Shown piece by piece: positions 18,774 to 27,077 of a stretch of DNA of 64,000 bases; position 1 is the stretch's first letter; each line of letters begins with the position of its first letter. The notes under the pieces were generated by a model. It made no database searches. It was not told where the DNA came from and saw only the letters and a program-made list of their open reading frames with translations. Both the position numbers and the translations under genes were made by a program. This stretch comes from Streptomyces rapamycinicus NRRL 5491 (GTDB lineage: Bacteria; Actinomycetota; Actinomycetes; Streptomycetales; Streptomycetaceae): contig NZ_CP085193.1 in the NCBI RefSeq assembly GCF_024298965.1, positions 6,696,001-6,760,000 of the forward strand, in the 5' to 3' direction.

Positions 18774-18962
18774 GGCAGGCACAACGTCGCGGAACGACGT
18801 CGGAATTCCTGCGCGAAACATCGGGATGTGCGCTTCTCGAACGTTCACTCGATGGTGTGGACTGACGGTTGTGACCTGGATTCGTCACGCTGAGTGAGGA
18901 AGGATGGAGATGTGAGCCCGCTGGGGGAGGCGGGTCGAGGAGATCACTGGGGGGTGATCGAC

Positions 18963-20465
18963 ATGACGGAGGAGACGACCAGCGAACTGAACGGCCCGGG
19001 CGCACCGGACGAATGGGCCGCCTATCTGGCAACAGCGGCACCGGGGCCGGAGACCGCATCCGTACTGCCGGTCCTGGATGCGGAGAAGCTGTCCCGCACC
19101 GGCCGGATCGACGCACTGAAAGCTCTGGAGCGTCATACGGGGTGGATCCAGGCACACCAGGCCCAGATCCTGGCCGCGTTGGAAGCGGACGCCGAGGCGG
19201 AGCTTCCGGCGGCAGTACGGGATCGTGACGCTGAGGCCGCCTGGAACTTCACTTGCGAGGAAGTCGCCTGTGCGCTAAAGCTGTCCGGCACGACGGCCGC
19301 GAAGCGTTTGGAGGTCGCCCGCGAACTCGACCGGCACTACCCCACCACGCTGGGGATGCTGGAGCGCGGAGAGATCTGCTACATGCAGGCAGTAGCCATC
19401 ACCGAGGCATGCGCAGTCCTGGACCCGGAGGTGGCGGGACAGGTCGAGGCCGCCTTGGTGGAGAAGATGCCAGGCATGGCCACCGGCCAGACCCGCCGCG
19501 CTCTGGCCCGCGAGATCCTACGAGCCGATCCGCGCGGCGCCGAGCAGCGCCACCAGGCCCGTAAGCGCGAGCGGCAGATGGTCCACTACCCGAAGGACGA
19601 CGGCATGGCGCTCTGGGGCGCCACCCTCCCGGCCGAACAGGCCGCCGCGATGAACGCCGCCGTGGACGCCCACGCCGCCACCCTGCCCGACGAGGGCCGC
19701 AACCTGGAACAGAAGCGGGTGGACGCACTGGTCGAGCTGGTGCTCAACCGCACCGACCCGGGTGCGGCGACTTCAGGCGTGCGGGCTTCGGGCGAACCGG
19801 CCTCGGGCGAGCCAACCCCGAGCGGGTCGGCCCCGGACAGGTCGATCACAAGTGGGCCGACCGCAAGTGGGCCGATCACAAGTGGGCCGACCGCAAGTGG
19901 GCCGACCGCAAGTGGGTCGATCACAAGTGGGCCGATCACAAGTGGGCCGACCGCAGGCGGCCGCTCGGCGACGGTGGTCCAGGTCACCGTCCCCTTGGAC
20001 GTCCTGATCGGCGACAGCGACGACCCGGCCCAGCTCAAGGGCTACGGTCCGATCACCGCAGGGCAGGCCCGGAGGATCGCGTTCGCCAAGGGCACGGTCT
20101 GGCACCGCCTGATCATCGAACCGAAGACGGGGATGCTGATCAAGACCGACCCCACCACCTACAAACCCACCGCCGAAACCGAGCGTCATGTCATCGCGCG
20201 TGACGCCCACTGCACCTTCCCGGCCTGTCGCATGCCCGCTCGCCGCTGCGACCTGGACCATGTCGAGCCGTTCAACCACCACGACCCGGCGGCGGGCGGC
20301 CAGACGGTTCCGGAGAACCTCGGGGCGCTGTGCAGACGCCACCACCGCATGAAGACCCACCACCCCGGCTGGGCGGTGAAGCGCGACTCCCGGACCGGCA
20401 CCACCACCTGGACCGCCCCCACCGGCCACACATACACCAACCGGTCCCATGACTACCGTCACTGA
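18963..20465 (+). CDS. DUF222 / HNH endonuclease-domain protein
   Basis: About 500 aa. N-terminal DUF222 region (residues ~20-260: SRTGRIDALKALERHTGWIQAHQAQILAAL; AKRLEVARELDRHYPTTLGMLERGEI) and a C-terminal HNH nuclease (CDLDHVEPFNHHDP, ENLGALCRRHHRMKTHHPGW). The family (13E12-like) is abundant in actinomycetes; its role is unknown, with mobile-element or DNA-repair ideas. Residues ~293-332 are eight (S/P)-(I/T)-(T/A)-S-G pentapeptides from 15 bp repeats (about 19842-19961), in the linker. ATG 18963 follows GGGGGGTGATCGAC; its stop overlaps the convergent small gene by 7 bp. Confidence 0.88.
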   Translation: MTEETTSELNGPGAPDEWAAYLATAAPGPETASVLPVLDAEKLSRTGRIDALKALERHTGWIQAHQAQILAALEADAEAELPAAVRDRDAEAAWNFTCEEVACALKLSGTTAAKRLEVARELDRHYPTTLGMLERGEICYMQAVAITEACAVLDPEVAGQVEAALVEKMPGMATGQTRRALAREILRADPRGAEQRHQARKRERQMVHYPKDDGMALWGATLPAEQAAAMNAAVDAHAATLPDEGRNLEQKRVDALVELVLNRTDPGAATSGVRASGEPASGEPTPSGSAPDRSITSGPTASGPITSGPTASGPTASGSITSGPITSGPTAGGRSATVVQVTVPLDVLIGDSDDPAQLKGYGPITAGQARRIAFAKGTVWHRLIIEPKTGMLIKTDPTTYKPTAETERHVIARDAHCTFPACRMPARRCDLDHVEPFNHHDPAAGGQTVPENLGALCRRHHRMKTHHPGWAVKRDSRTGTTTWTAPTGHTYTNRSHDYRH

Positions 20466-20785
20466 TCGGTTCGGTTCCGCTCGTCGGCGCCGCGCTCGCC
20501 ATGGACAAGGAGCCGTCCACCCCTGCTCTCTGCGACGCGCAACACGTCTGTCAGCGACTCGGTCAACCGCCGGGCCAGAAAGCGGAGTTCACCACTTGTC
20601 GCGTTGTCCTCGTCGAGCAGAGCGCTGGCATGGGCGAGCAGTTGGGCGCCCATGGCGAGTTGGAGTGCCTCGATCTCGTCTGCTTTCCGGCTCAACTGGC
20701 TGTTGCTGTCGTCCGTCGCCAGATAGCAGGGCTTGCCCTCCGGGCTGGGCCATGGCAGGGGGCGCAGACCGTTCATGTCGTTCAT
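20459..20785 (-). CDS. Small protein of AbaA/WhiJ-type regulator cluster
   Basis: 108 aa. The N-terminus (LPWPSPEGKPCYLATDDS), the central QLAMGAQLLAHASALL and the ending RRLTESLTDVLRVAESRG are characteristic of a small protein found divergently beside XRE/DUF5753-DUF397 pairs in Streptomyces. Function unknown, possibly an accessory of the regulator. Two nearby ATGs (20785, 20776). Shares a 172 bp divergent promoter region with the regulator. Confidence 0.85.
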   Translation of the reverse strand: MNDMNGLRPLPWPSPEGKPCYLATDDSNSQLSRKADEIEALQLAMGAQLLAHASALLDEDNATSGELRFLARRLTESLTDVLRVAESRGGRLLVHGERGADERNRTDQ

Positions 20786-20957
20786 GTCGTCAGCTCCACT
20801 CGGCTGTTTCCGGCGACGCCGAGGTACGCACCGCCTGTAGTCAATTGGTCACGCGGGTAACGCGGATGCCAATAGAATGAGACGCCTTGAACGGCAGTGC
20901 GCAAGTCCGTGACCTGCCGAAATGCTGATCCTGATCACATAGCGAGAGGTCACGGCA

Positions 20958-21788
20958 TTGGACGAGACCACCCCACCCGCCCACTTGAACCCGCTCCAGC
21001 GCTTCGGCCGTGACGTGAAACAGGTACGCCTCGCCCGCAAGCTCACGCAGAAGCGCCTGGGCCGGGCCGCCGGCTACTCGGAGGCGTACGTCAGCAGGGT
21101 GGAAGCCGGGAAGCTTCTGCCCAGACCCAGCGGCAAGTTCGCGAAGGGCTGCGACATCGCCTTCGGCACGGGAGAGTTGTTCGCGGGGATGCTTCGGCGG
21201 ATCGATGTGGGCGATCACCCCTCGTGGTTCACCCCGTACCTCAACCTGGAACGGAAGGCGTCGCGGGTACTGGACTACTCGGCGAACCTCGTGATCGGCA
21301 TCCTTCAGACGAAGGACTACGCGTGGGCCATCTTCCGGTCATCTCATCCGCGGGAAGAAGCCGAGGTGATCGAGGGCAAGGTCGCAGCACGTCTGAGCCG
21401 ACGCGAGGTATTCGAGTTGGAGACTCCGCCGCTCCTCTGGGTCATCCTGCACGAAGCGTGTCTGCGAACGGTGGTTGGTGGCGCCGACGTCATGACCGGG
21501 CAGCTTGAGTACCTGTTGACGGCGGCGGAGTCACCACACGTCAAGCTTCAGGTCATGCCGTTCTCGGCAGGAGCTCCCGCGGCACACGCGAAGCCCTTCA
21601 CCTTGTTGCGCTTCACGGATGCTCCCACGGTGCTCTACACCGAGACCCGGGTGGGCGGCAGAATGCACGACTCCGCACAGACGGTCGCCAGTGCCCTGGA
21701 TGACTATGATCTGCTCAGGGCGCATGCGCTGTCCCCGGATCGATCACTGAGCCTGATCAAGACCGTGTCGAAGGAGTACCGCGAATGA
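20958..21788 (+). CDS. XRE-family regulator with DUF5753 domain (AbaA/WhiJ-like)
   Basis: 276 aa, TTG start preceded by GAGAGGT. N-terminal XRE HTH (residues ~12-65: FGRDVKQVRLARKLTQKRLGRAAGYSEAYVSRVEAG) and C-terminal DUF5753 (ERKASRVLDYSANLVIGILQTKDYA; LLWVILHEACLRTVVGG). Members tune sporulation and antibiotic output, with the paired DUF397 protein acting as an antagonist or ligand (known for WhiJ clusters). Its stop overlaps the DUF397 start by ATGA, and the small divergent gene completes the usual trio. Confidence 0.92.
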   Translation: MDETTPPAHLNPLQRFGRDVKQVRLARKLTQKRLGRAAGYSEAYVSRVEAGKLLPRPSGKFAKGCDIAFGTGELFAGMLRRIDVGDHPSWFTPYLNLERKASRVLDYSANLVIGILQTKDYAWAIFRSSHPREEAEVIEGKVAARLSRREVFELETPPLLWVILHEACLRTVVGGADVMTGQLEYLLTAAESPHVKLQVMPFSAGAPAAHAKPFTLLRFTDAPTVLYTETRVGGRMHDSAQTVASALDDYDLLRAHALSPDRSLSLIKTVSKEYRE

Positions 21789-22009
21789 GCGCCGACTTGG
21801 ATCTCACGGCTGCCCGATGGGTCAGGTCTTCTTACAGCGACGGCAGTGGCGGCCAATGCGTCGAGTTCTCCCGCACCTTCGCCCAGACCCACGGCGCCAT
21901 CCCGGTCCGCGACTCCAAGCACCCCGACGGACCGGCACTGATCGTCTCGGCAACGGGCTGGTCGTTGTTCATATCGACCCTCATACGCGGCGAGTTCCGC
22001 GCAACCTGA
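21785..22009 (+). CDS. DUF397 protein
   Basis: 74 aa: ARWVRSSYSDGSGGQCVEFS, then IPVRDSKHPDGPALIVSATGW are the DUF397 hallmarks. ATGA overlap with the XRE gene. In WhiJ/BldB-type systems such proteins interact with the partner regulator. Confidence 0.92.
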   Translation: MSADLDLTAARWVRSSYSDGSGGQCVEFSRTFAQTHGAIPVRDSKHPDGPALIVSATGWSLFISTLIRGEFRAT

Positions 22010-22158
22010 TCCCCAGCGCTCTTAACCGAACCAGTCCTCAGCCTCATGCCGGAGGCCGATGCGGGTGGCGGTGAGTGCCGCTTCCCGTGTTGTCGTCCAT
22101 GCTGCCCCCCTGGCGTGCGCGGATGGTCCGTCAACTTTAGAGCCGCGAACGGCACATG

Positions 22159-22830
22159 TTACGCACCGAGCAGCTCCAGCTCAGTGGCCATGTTGTGGCG
22201 GGCGGCGGCCTCCCAGCGGTCGTGGGCGACGGGCGTACGGAACAGACGGGACAGGCCGAGCAGATGGCGGAGGACGTTCGCGCGGCCTTCGCGGAAGGCG
22301 TCGTCGGGGACGAATCCGTACTCCTCGCGGACCGCCGCCGCGTAGGCGCCGTAGGCCTCGGGGGAGCCCGCCAGGACGGCGAGATCGGCGTCGCAGAGGA
22401 TTTCGCCGTTGGTGTCGCCCTCGGCGGGGTCGTGGTCGGTGGTGACGAGGACGAGGCGGACGGTTTCGGCTACGCGGGGGTCCGGGACGTTGGCTTCCGG
22501 GAGGGCGCGTTCGGCGAGGCGGGCGCTGCGTTCCTCGTTGGTGGAGCGGTCGGGGAGGTAGACGGCGTCGTGGAACCAGGCGGCGAGGCGGATCGCGGCG
22601 GGGTCGGGGGCCTGGACGTGGGGGAGCAGTTCGTCCACCCGGTCCAGGACCGCGAGCAGGTGATCGGTGGTGTGGTAGCGGCGCTGGGGCTCGGCCCAGC
22701 GGGCCAGGAGGTCTTCGCCGTAGGGAACGGGAGACGGGGTCGTGGCGTCGCGGGCGCTGGTGAGGAGGTCCGTCCAGCGGGTGAGCAGCGCGTCATGGGC
22801 CGGATGGCGGGTGGTCGCGGATGCGGGCAT
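22159..22830 (-). CDS. HD-superfamily metal-dependent phosphohydrolase
   Basis: 223 aa. HD signature: His53 in YHTTDHLLAVLD, His87-Asp88 in AAWFHDAVY, and ILCDADLAVLAG later. Matches the predicted HD hydrolases of the COG4339 type; substrate unknown. ATG 22830 has no clear Shine-Dalgarno. The first ~14 codons and upstream flank lie within a sequence that is duplicated immediately upstream. Confidence 0.85.
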   Translation of the reverse strand: MPASATTRHPAHDALLTRWTDLLTSARDATTPSPVPYGEDLLARWAEPQRRYHTTDHLLAVLDRVDELLPHVQAPDPAAIRLAAWFHDAVYLPDRSTNEERSARLAERALPEANVPDPRVAETVRLVLVTTDHDPAEGDTNGEILCDADLAVLAGSPEAYGAYAAAVREEYGFVPDDAFREGRANVLRHLLGLSRLFRTPVAHDRWEAAARHNMATELELLGA

Positions 22831-22943
22831 GGGCCAATTGTGGGGTAGCGGTTTGCAGCGCGTCATGGGCCGGATGGCGGGCGGGTGTGGGTGTGGGTGT
22901 GGGTGTGGGTGTGGGTGTGGGCCAATTGTGGGGTAGCGGTTTG
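22788..22943. repeat. Duplicated HD-gene 5' end with (GTGTGG)n insertion
   Basis: Two copies of AGCGCGTCATGGGCCGGATG...GGGCCAATTGTGGGGTAGCG occupy about 22788-22856 and 22857-22943. In the distal copy the middle, including the reverse-strand ATG start, is replaced by about six GTGTGG units. The duplication lies in the shared promoter region of the HD gene and cutC. Confidence 0.9.
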
Positions 22944-22974
22944 CCCTCTTGCGCGGTGTGGCAAGCTGTCCTGC

Positions 22975-23697
22975 ATGTCTAGACCATTGCTCGAGGTGAT
23001 CGCCCTGACCCCTGCGGACGCGATCGCCGCACAGGCCGGAGGGGCGGACCGCCTCGAACTGGTCACCGACATGGCCGCCGACGGGCTCACCCCATCCCGT
23101 GAGACCTTCGCCGCCGTTCGTTCGGCCGTCGATCTGCCGGTGCGGGTGATGCTCCGCGCATCGGACGGCTTCGCGACCGGAAACGCGTTCGACGCGCTGT
23201 GCGAGGCAGCCGCCGCGCTGCACTCGGAGGGGGCGGACGAGTTCGTCCTGGGCTTCCTGACCGACGACGGCGGGGTCGACCTCGCAGCCGTGACCGCGCT
23301 GACCGAGGTCGTGGGCGCGGGCGGCGGCGTGGACGAGAGCCGGTGGACCTTCCACCGGGCCATCGACCGTGCCGCCGATCGCGACGGTCTGCGCAAGCGG
23401 CTCGCCGACATCCCCGGCCTCGACACGTATCTCACCGCCGGGTCGGCGCGCGGCGTGGACGACGGTCTGCCCACCCTGCTCGCCGAGGCCGAGCGGGCCG
23501 GTACCCCGGGCTACGAAGCGCGCGTCATGGCGGGCGGCGGCCTGCGCCTCGACCACCTGCCCACCCTGCGCGCCGCCGGGATCAACGCCTTCCACATCGG
23601 CGGCGCGGCCCGCCCCGGCGGCTGGTCGGGCCCGGTGGACGCCACTGCGGTCGGCCGGTGGCGCACGGCCTTGGACGCGCCGGTTCCGGTGGCCTGA
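22975..23697 (+). CDS. cutC: CutC-family protein
   Basis: 240 aa TIM-barrel protein. Motifs: LLEVIALTPADAIAAQAGGADRLELV, GLTPSR, VRVMLR, DEFVLGFLTDDG, TFHRAIDRA, LTAGSARGVDDG, EARVMAGGGL. Named for copper homeostasis in E. coli, although a direct role in copper handling is disputed. The start ATG 22975 is set by the conserved N-terminus; a longer frame through (GTGTGG)n is non-coding. Confidence 0.9.
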   Translation: MSRPLLEVIALTPADAIAAQAGGADRLELVTDMAADGLTPSRETFAAVRSAVDLPVRVMLRASDGFATGNAFDALCEAAAALHSEGADEFVLGFLTDDGGVDLAAVTALTEVVGAGGGVDESRWTFHRAIDRAADRDGLRKRLADIPGLDTYLTAGSARGVDDGLPTLLAEAERAGTPGYEARVMAGGGLRLDHLPTLRAAGINAFHIGGAARPGGWSGPVDATAVGRWRTALDAPVPVA

Positions 23698-23718
23698 CCG
23701 GGAGGTCGACCACCGAAC

Positions 23719-23864
23719 CGCACGCTCACCCTCGTCAGGCCGCGGGCGGCACGCTTGCCTTTGTCAGGCCGCGGGCCGCACGCTCACCCTCGTCAGACTG
23801 CGGGCCGCACGCCCATCCCCGTCAGGCTGCGGGCCATACCCCCCATCCCCGTCAGGCCGCGGGC
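23719..23864. repeat. Five 29-30 bp repeats covering the helicase stop codon
   Basis: Units of the form CGCACGCTCACC-CTCGTCAGG-CCGCGGGC start at 23719, 23748, 23777, 23806 and 23835. The reverse-strand TGA stop of the helicase (23854-23852) lies in the last unit, so the array repeats the helicase 3' end into the gap with cutC. Confidence 0.9.
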
Positions 23865-26044
23865 CGCTCCGCCAGCTGTTCCGGCAGTGGTGCTCCATGG
23901 ACCACCGCCAGTCCCGAGACCGCGCGGGTCAGGGCCACGTACAGGCGGCGCAGCCCCGTGCGTTCGTCGGGTTCGCCGTCGACCACGGCGGCCGGTTCGT
24001 CCAGTACCACGTAGTCGTACTCCAGACCCTTGGCCAGCGTCGCCGGGACGAGGGTGAGGCGGGACTCGGCGCTGGTCTCCTCGCCGGGGGTGAGGTGGGT
24101 CAGGCCCGCCGTGTCGAGGGCCTGGGCCAGGGCCGGGATGCGGGCGTCGGCCGCGATCAGCCCGATCGAGCCCTCGTGCCTCAGTGCCTCGTGGCAGGCG
24201 GCGATCACGGCCGTGTCCAGTTCCGCCGGGTTCACGGCCCGTACGGAGAAGTCGCCCGCCGCCTCGCGGATCGAGGTGGCCTCCGACAGGCCGGGGGCGA
24301 TCGCGGGCAGCAGCCGGGAGGCGTACGCGATCACCTCGCGCGGCACCCGGAAGCCCTGGGTCAGCTCTTCGATCCCCGCCCCCTCCTTGCCGAGGTGGAT
24401 CAGGGCCTCCTCCCAGCCGGCCGTCGCCCATGGGGTGGTGCCCTGGGCGATGTCGCCGAGCACGGTCGCCGAGCCGGTGCTGCAGCGGCGGCCGACCGCG
24501 CGGTACTGCATGGGGGAGAGGTCCTGCGCCTCGTCCAGGACCACATGGCCGAGGGACGGGGTGCGCTCGATGAGGTCGGCGGCCTCGTCGATCAGCACCA
24601 GGTCCGCCGGGGACCACTTAGCGGACTTCACCCCGCGCACCGGCTTCGCCCACAGGACGGTCTTCTGCTCGTCGGCGTCGAGGACGCCGTCCGCGTGTTC
24701 GGTCAGGAAGTCGGGGTCGGAGAGCAGCCGCAGCACCAGCTTGGCCGGGTCGACCGGTGGCCAGATCGCCTTGACTGTCGATTTCACGGCGGGGTTACGG
24801 GCCACCGCGTCCTGGACCCGGTCGTCGGGCGCCTCGCCCGCCTGCTCCATCCGGACGAGCACGGCGTGCGCGATGCGCTGCGGAAGCGCCTCGCGGGCCG
24901 CGCCGTAGCGGATGTCGCGGGTGAGCAACTCCTCGACGATCTCCTCCAGTTCGTACCCGGGCACCCGCCAGCGGCGTGAACCGCGCACCACGACGCACGG
25001 CTCGGTGGGCCGGGTGACGTACGAGCGCAGGGCCCGGCGCAGCACCTCGGCCAGCCGTGCGTCGCCCTTGATACGGGCCGCGTCGGCGGAGTCGGCGCCC
25101 CGCGCCACCGCGCCCAGGGACGGCCGGGTCACCAGATCCTCGACGGTCGCCTGCGCCACCTGCAACTCGCCGAGCGCGGGCAGAACCTGCTCGATGTAGT
25201 GGAGGAAGGAGCGGTTCGGGCCGATGACCAGGGTGCCGGAGCGGGCCAGCCGCTCGCGGTGCGCGTACAGCAGATACGCCACCCGGTGCAGCCCCACGGC
25301 CGTCTTACCGGTGCCCGGCGCCCCCTGGACGCAGATGGTGCCGCCGATCCCCTGGCGGACGATCTCGTCCTGCTCCGGCTGGATCGTCGCCACGATGTCG
25401 CGCATCGGGCCGACGCGCGGGCGCTCGATCTCGGACTGGAGCAGCTTGCTGGTCTGCGTGCCCCCGGCGGAGCCGGAAAATGTCTCAGTGGTGGGGTCGG
25501 AGAGCCGTTCGTCCTCATACGCCGTCAACTCGCCGCCCGTATAGCCGAAGCGGCGGCGCAGCCCGACGTCCATCGGCGCCTTCTTGGACGCCTGGTAGAA
25601 GGGCTCGGAGACGGGGGCACGCCAGTCGATGACCATGGGGTCGCCGTCCGCGTCGTGCACATGGCGGCGGCCGATGTAAAAAGTGTCTGTTGAGCCGCCC
25701 CCGGCGGCGGGGCGCTCCCCATCGGCGCCCTCCGGTGTCTGCGCGCCCGGCGCGTGCAGATAGTCGAGGCGGCCGAAGAAGAGCGGGGTGTCGGCGAGGT
25801 CGGCGAGGGCCTTGATGCGCTCGCTGACCTGGTGGTGCAGGGCTTCGGCGTTGACCCAGTTCGCGGTGACGTCCCGGAGGTCGAGGGCCTCGACGTCGGC
25901 GCGCATGGCGCGCAGCGCGGCGCGGGATGCGGTCAGATGGGCGCGCTCCCGCGAGAGGGGGTTCGGGTTCGCGAGGGGGTCCGAGACGGATGCCGAGACG
26001 GATGCTGAGAGCGGATCTGGGTGGTCAGGGGCGTGCGAGGGCAC
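23852..26044 (-). CDS. HelD/HelR-like SF1 helicase (RNA polymerase-recycling ATPase)
   Basis: 730 aa. Walker A GAPGTGKT (residues ~241-248) with the HelD-type coiled N-terminal arm before it (residues 30-90, SRERAHLTASRAALRAMRADVEAL) and the FYIGRRHVHDADGDPMVIDWRAP segment; Walker B VVLDEAQDLS; C-terminal RLYVALTRAVSGLAVV. HelD proteins use ATP to free stalled RNA polymerase, and HelR forms confer rifamycin tolerance in Streptomyces. GTG 26044 sits 7 bp after GGAGG; the longer frame to 26236 reads through repetitive DNA. I found no rifamycin-associated element upstream. Confidence 0.9.
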   Translation of the reverse strand: MPSHAPDHPDPLSASVSASVSDPLANPNPLSRERAHLTASRAALRAMRADVEALDLRDVTANWVNAEALHHQVSERIKALADLADTPLFFGRLDYLHAPGAQTPEGADGERPAAGGGSTDTFYIGRRHVHDADGDPMVIDWRAPVSEPFYQASKKAPMDVGLRRRFGYTGGELTAYEDERLSDPTTETFSGSAGGTQTSKLLQSEIERPRVGPMRDIVATIQPEQDEIVRQGIGGTICVQGAPGTGKTAVGLHRVAYLLYAHRERLARSGTLVIGPNRSFLHYIEQVLPALGELQVAQATVEDLVTRPSLGAVARGADSADAARIKGDARLAEVLRRALRSYVTRPTEPCVVVRGSRRWRVPGYELEEIVEELLTRDIRYGAAREALPQRIAHAVLVRMEQAGEAPDDRVQDAVARNPAVKSTVKAIWPPVDPAKLVLRLLSDPDFLTEHADGVLDADEQKTVLWAKPVRGVKSAKWSPADLVLIDEAADLIERTPSLGHVVLDEAQDLSPMQYRAVGRRCSTGSATVLGDIAQGTTPWATAGWEEALIHLGKEGAGIEELTQGFRVPREVIAYASRLLPAIAPGLSEATSIREAAGDFSVRAVNPAELDTAVIAACHEALRHEGSIGLIAADARIPALAQALDTAGLTHLTPGEETSAESRLTLVPATLAKGLEYDYVVLDEPAAVVDGEPDERTGLRRLYVALTRAVSGLAVVHGAPLPEQLAERPAA

Positions 26045-26257
26045 GGCGTAGCCTCCGGCGAGCGAGTACACACAGGTGAGTACAGAAACGGATGCGCGGG
26101 TGCGCGGGTACGGACGCGGACGCGTACGGACGCGTACGGACGCGCGATACGAGATGCCGACCGGTTTCCGTCCGGGCGGCGGCTCTCCCGTACGGAACGC
26201 GGGAGGCGGCAAGACCGGCGATTGTAGCCAGGGCATGTCGGGGAGGCGAATGAATTA

Positions 26258-26306
26258 TGACGGGGCCGGGGGAGCCGCCGCGGAGGCGGCTCCCCCGGCC
26301 CCGTCA
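26258..26306 (-). terminator. Strong intrinsic terminator
   Basis: A perfect 22 bp stem (TGACGGGGCCGGGGGAGCCG arm at 26258-26279, complement 26285-26306) with a 5 nt loop. It lies 42 bp beyond the stop of the membrane-protein gene on the minus strand, upstream of the helicase. Confidence 0.95.
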
Positions 26307-26347
26307 GGGCCCTCGGACCAGTCAGACGAGCCAGTCAGGCGGTCCAG

Positions 26348-26884
26348 TCAGGCGAGCCGCAGCGCGCGGAAGGTCACGCGCTGGTTGAACCACATCAGCG
26401 TCACCGTCGTCGCGCCCATCAGGCCGGCGACCGCCAGATGTCCGGCGACCGAGTTGACCGGGGCGCCGAGGGCGGCGAGGACGAGATGGAGGCCGGCGCG
26501 GAGCGCGACCATCCCGATGGCGATCTTCCGGGTGTGGGAGTTCTTGAGCATCGCGCGCATCAGCTTCATCCGGCGGCGCAGTACGGTCGCCCCGACGACG
26601 ATGTTCACCAAGGCGATCCCGATGAGCACCATCCAGGCGTCGTCCCACGCCTTGGTCAGGTCGTACGCGGCCCCCATGACGCCCTCGAAGCCGAAGAACC
26701 ACAGCGGCAGCGGCTTGATCCCGCTCAGGTCGATGTCGGCGGTCCCGCCCTTGGCCTTGGCCTTGGTCCCGCCCCTGGCCTTGGCCTTGGTCTCGCCCTT
26801 GGCCTTGGCCTTGGTCGCGCCTTCGGTTTCGCCCTTGGCCGTCGCCTCGGTCTCGGCCTTGCGATCGCGGATGCTGATGCCCAT
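26348..26884 (-). CDS. Predicted membrane protein with Lys-Ala repeat N-terminus
   Basis: 178 aa. Residues ~10-50 are KAKAKGETKAKARGGT-type repeats (12-15 bp DNA repeats at about 26738-26830). About four membrane helices follow (PLWFFGFEGVMGAAYDL; AWMVLIGIALVNIVVGATVL; IAIGMVALRAGLHLVLAAL; AGLMGATTVTLMWF). ATG 26884 preceded by GGCGGGGGAC. No family recognised. The charged leader would lie in the cytoplasm. Confidence 0.7.
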   Translation of the reverse strand: MGISIRDRKAETEATAKGETEGATKAKAKGETKAKARGGTKAKAKGGTADIDLSGIKPLPLWFFGFEGVMGAAYDLTKAWDDAWMVLIGIALVNIVVGATVLRRRMKLMRAMLKNSHTRKIAIGMVALRAGLHLVLAALGAPVNSVAGHLAVAGLMGATTVTLMWFNQRVTFRALRLA

Positions 26885-27077
26885 GTCCCCCGCCCTTTCG
26901 GCGTCATGTGGTGCCGTGTCCTGCTGACACCCACGATCCTTCCGGGTGGGGAACGCCCCGGGCAGAGCCGCCAATCACCGGCCTCTCATGACAGAAGTCA
27001 TGGGGTCATGGGGGCGGTCATGGCGGTATGGAGTTATGGGGGTATGGGGTCACGGGTGACCGGTGAGGGCCCGAACG

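Noticed and set aside
22885..22975. N-terminal (Trp-Val)n extension of CutC
   Set aside because: It is read from the GTGTGG repeat; conserved CutC sequence begins at ATG 22975.
26045..26260. Rifamycin-associated element upstream of the HelD-like gene
   Set aside because: I looked for the GC-rich inverted repeat reported for HelR genes and saw only acgGATGCG-type repeats and the upstream terminator.
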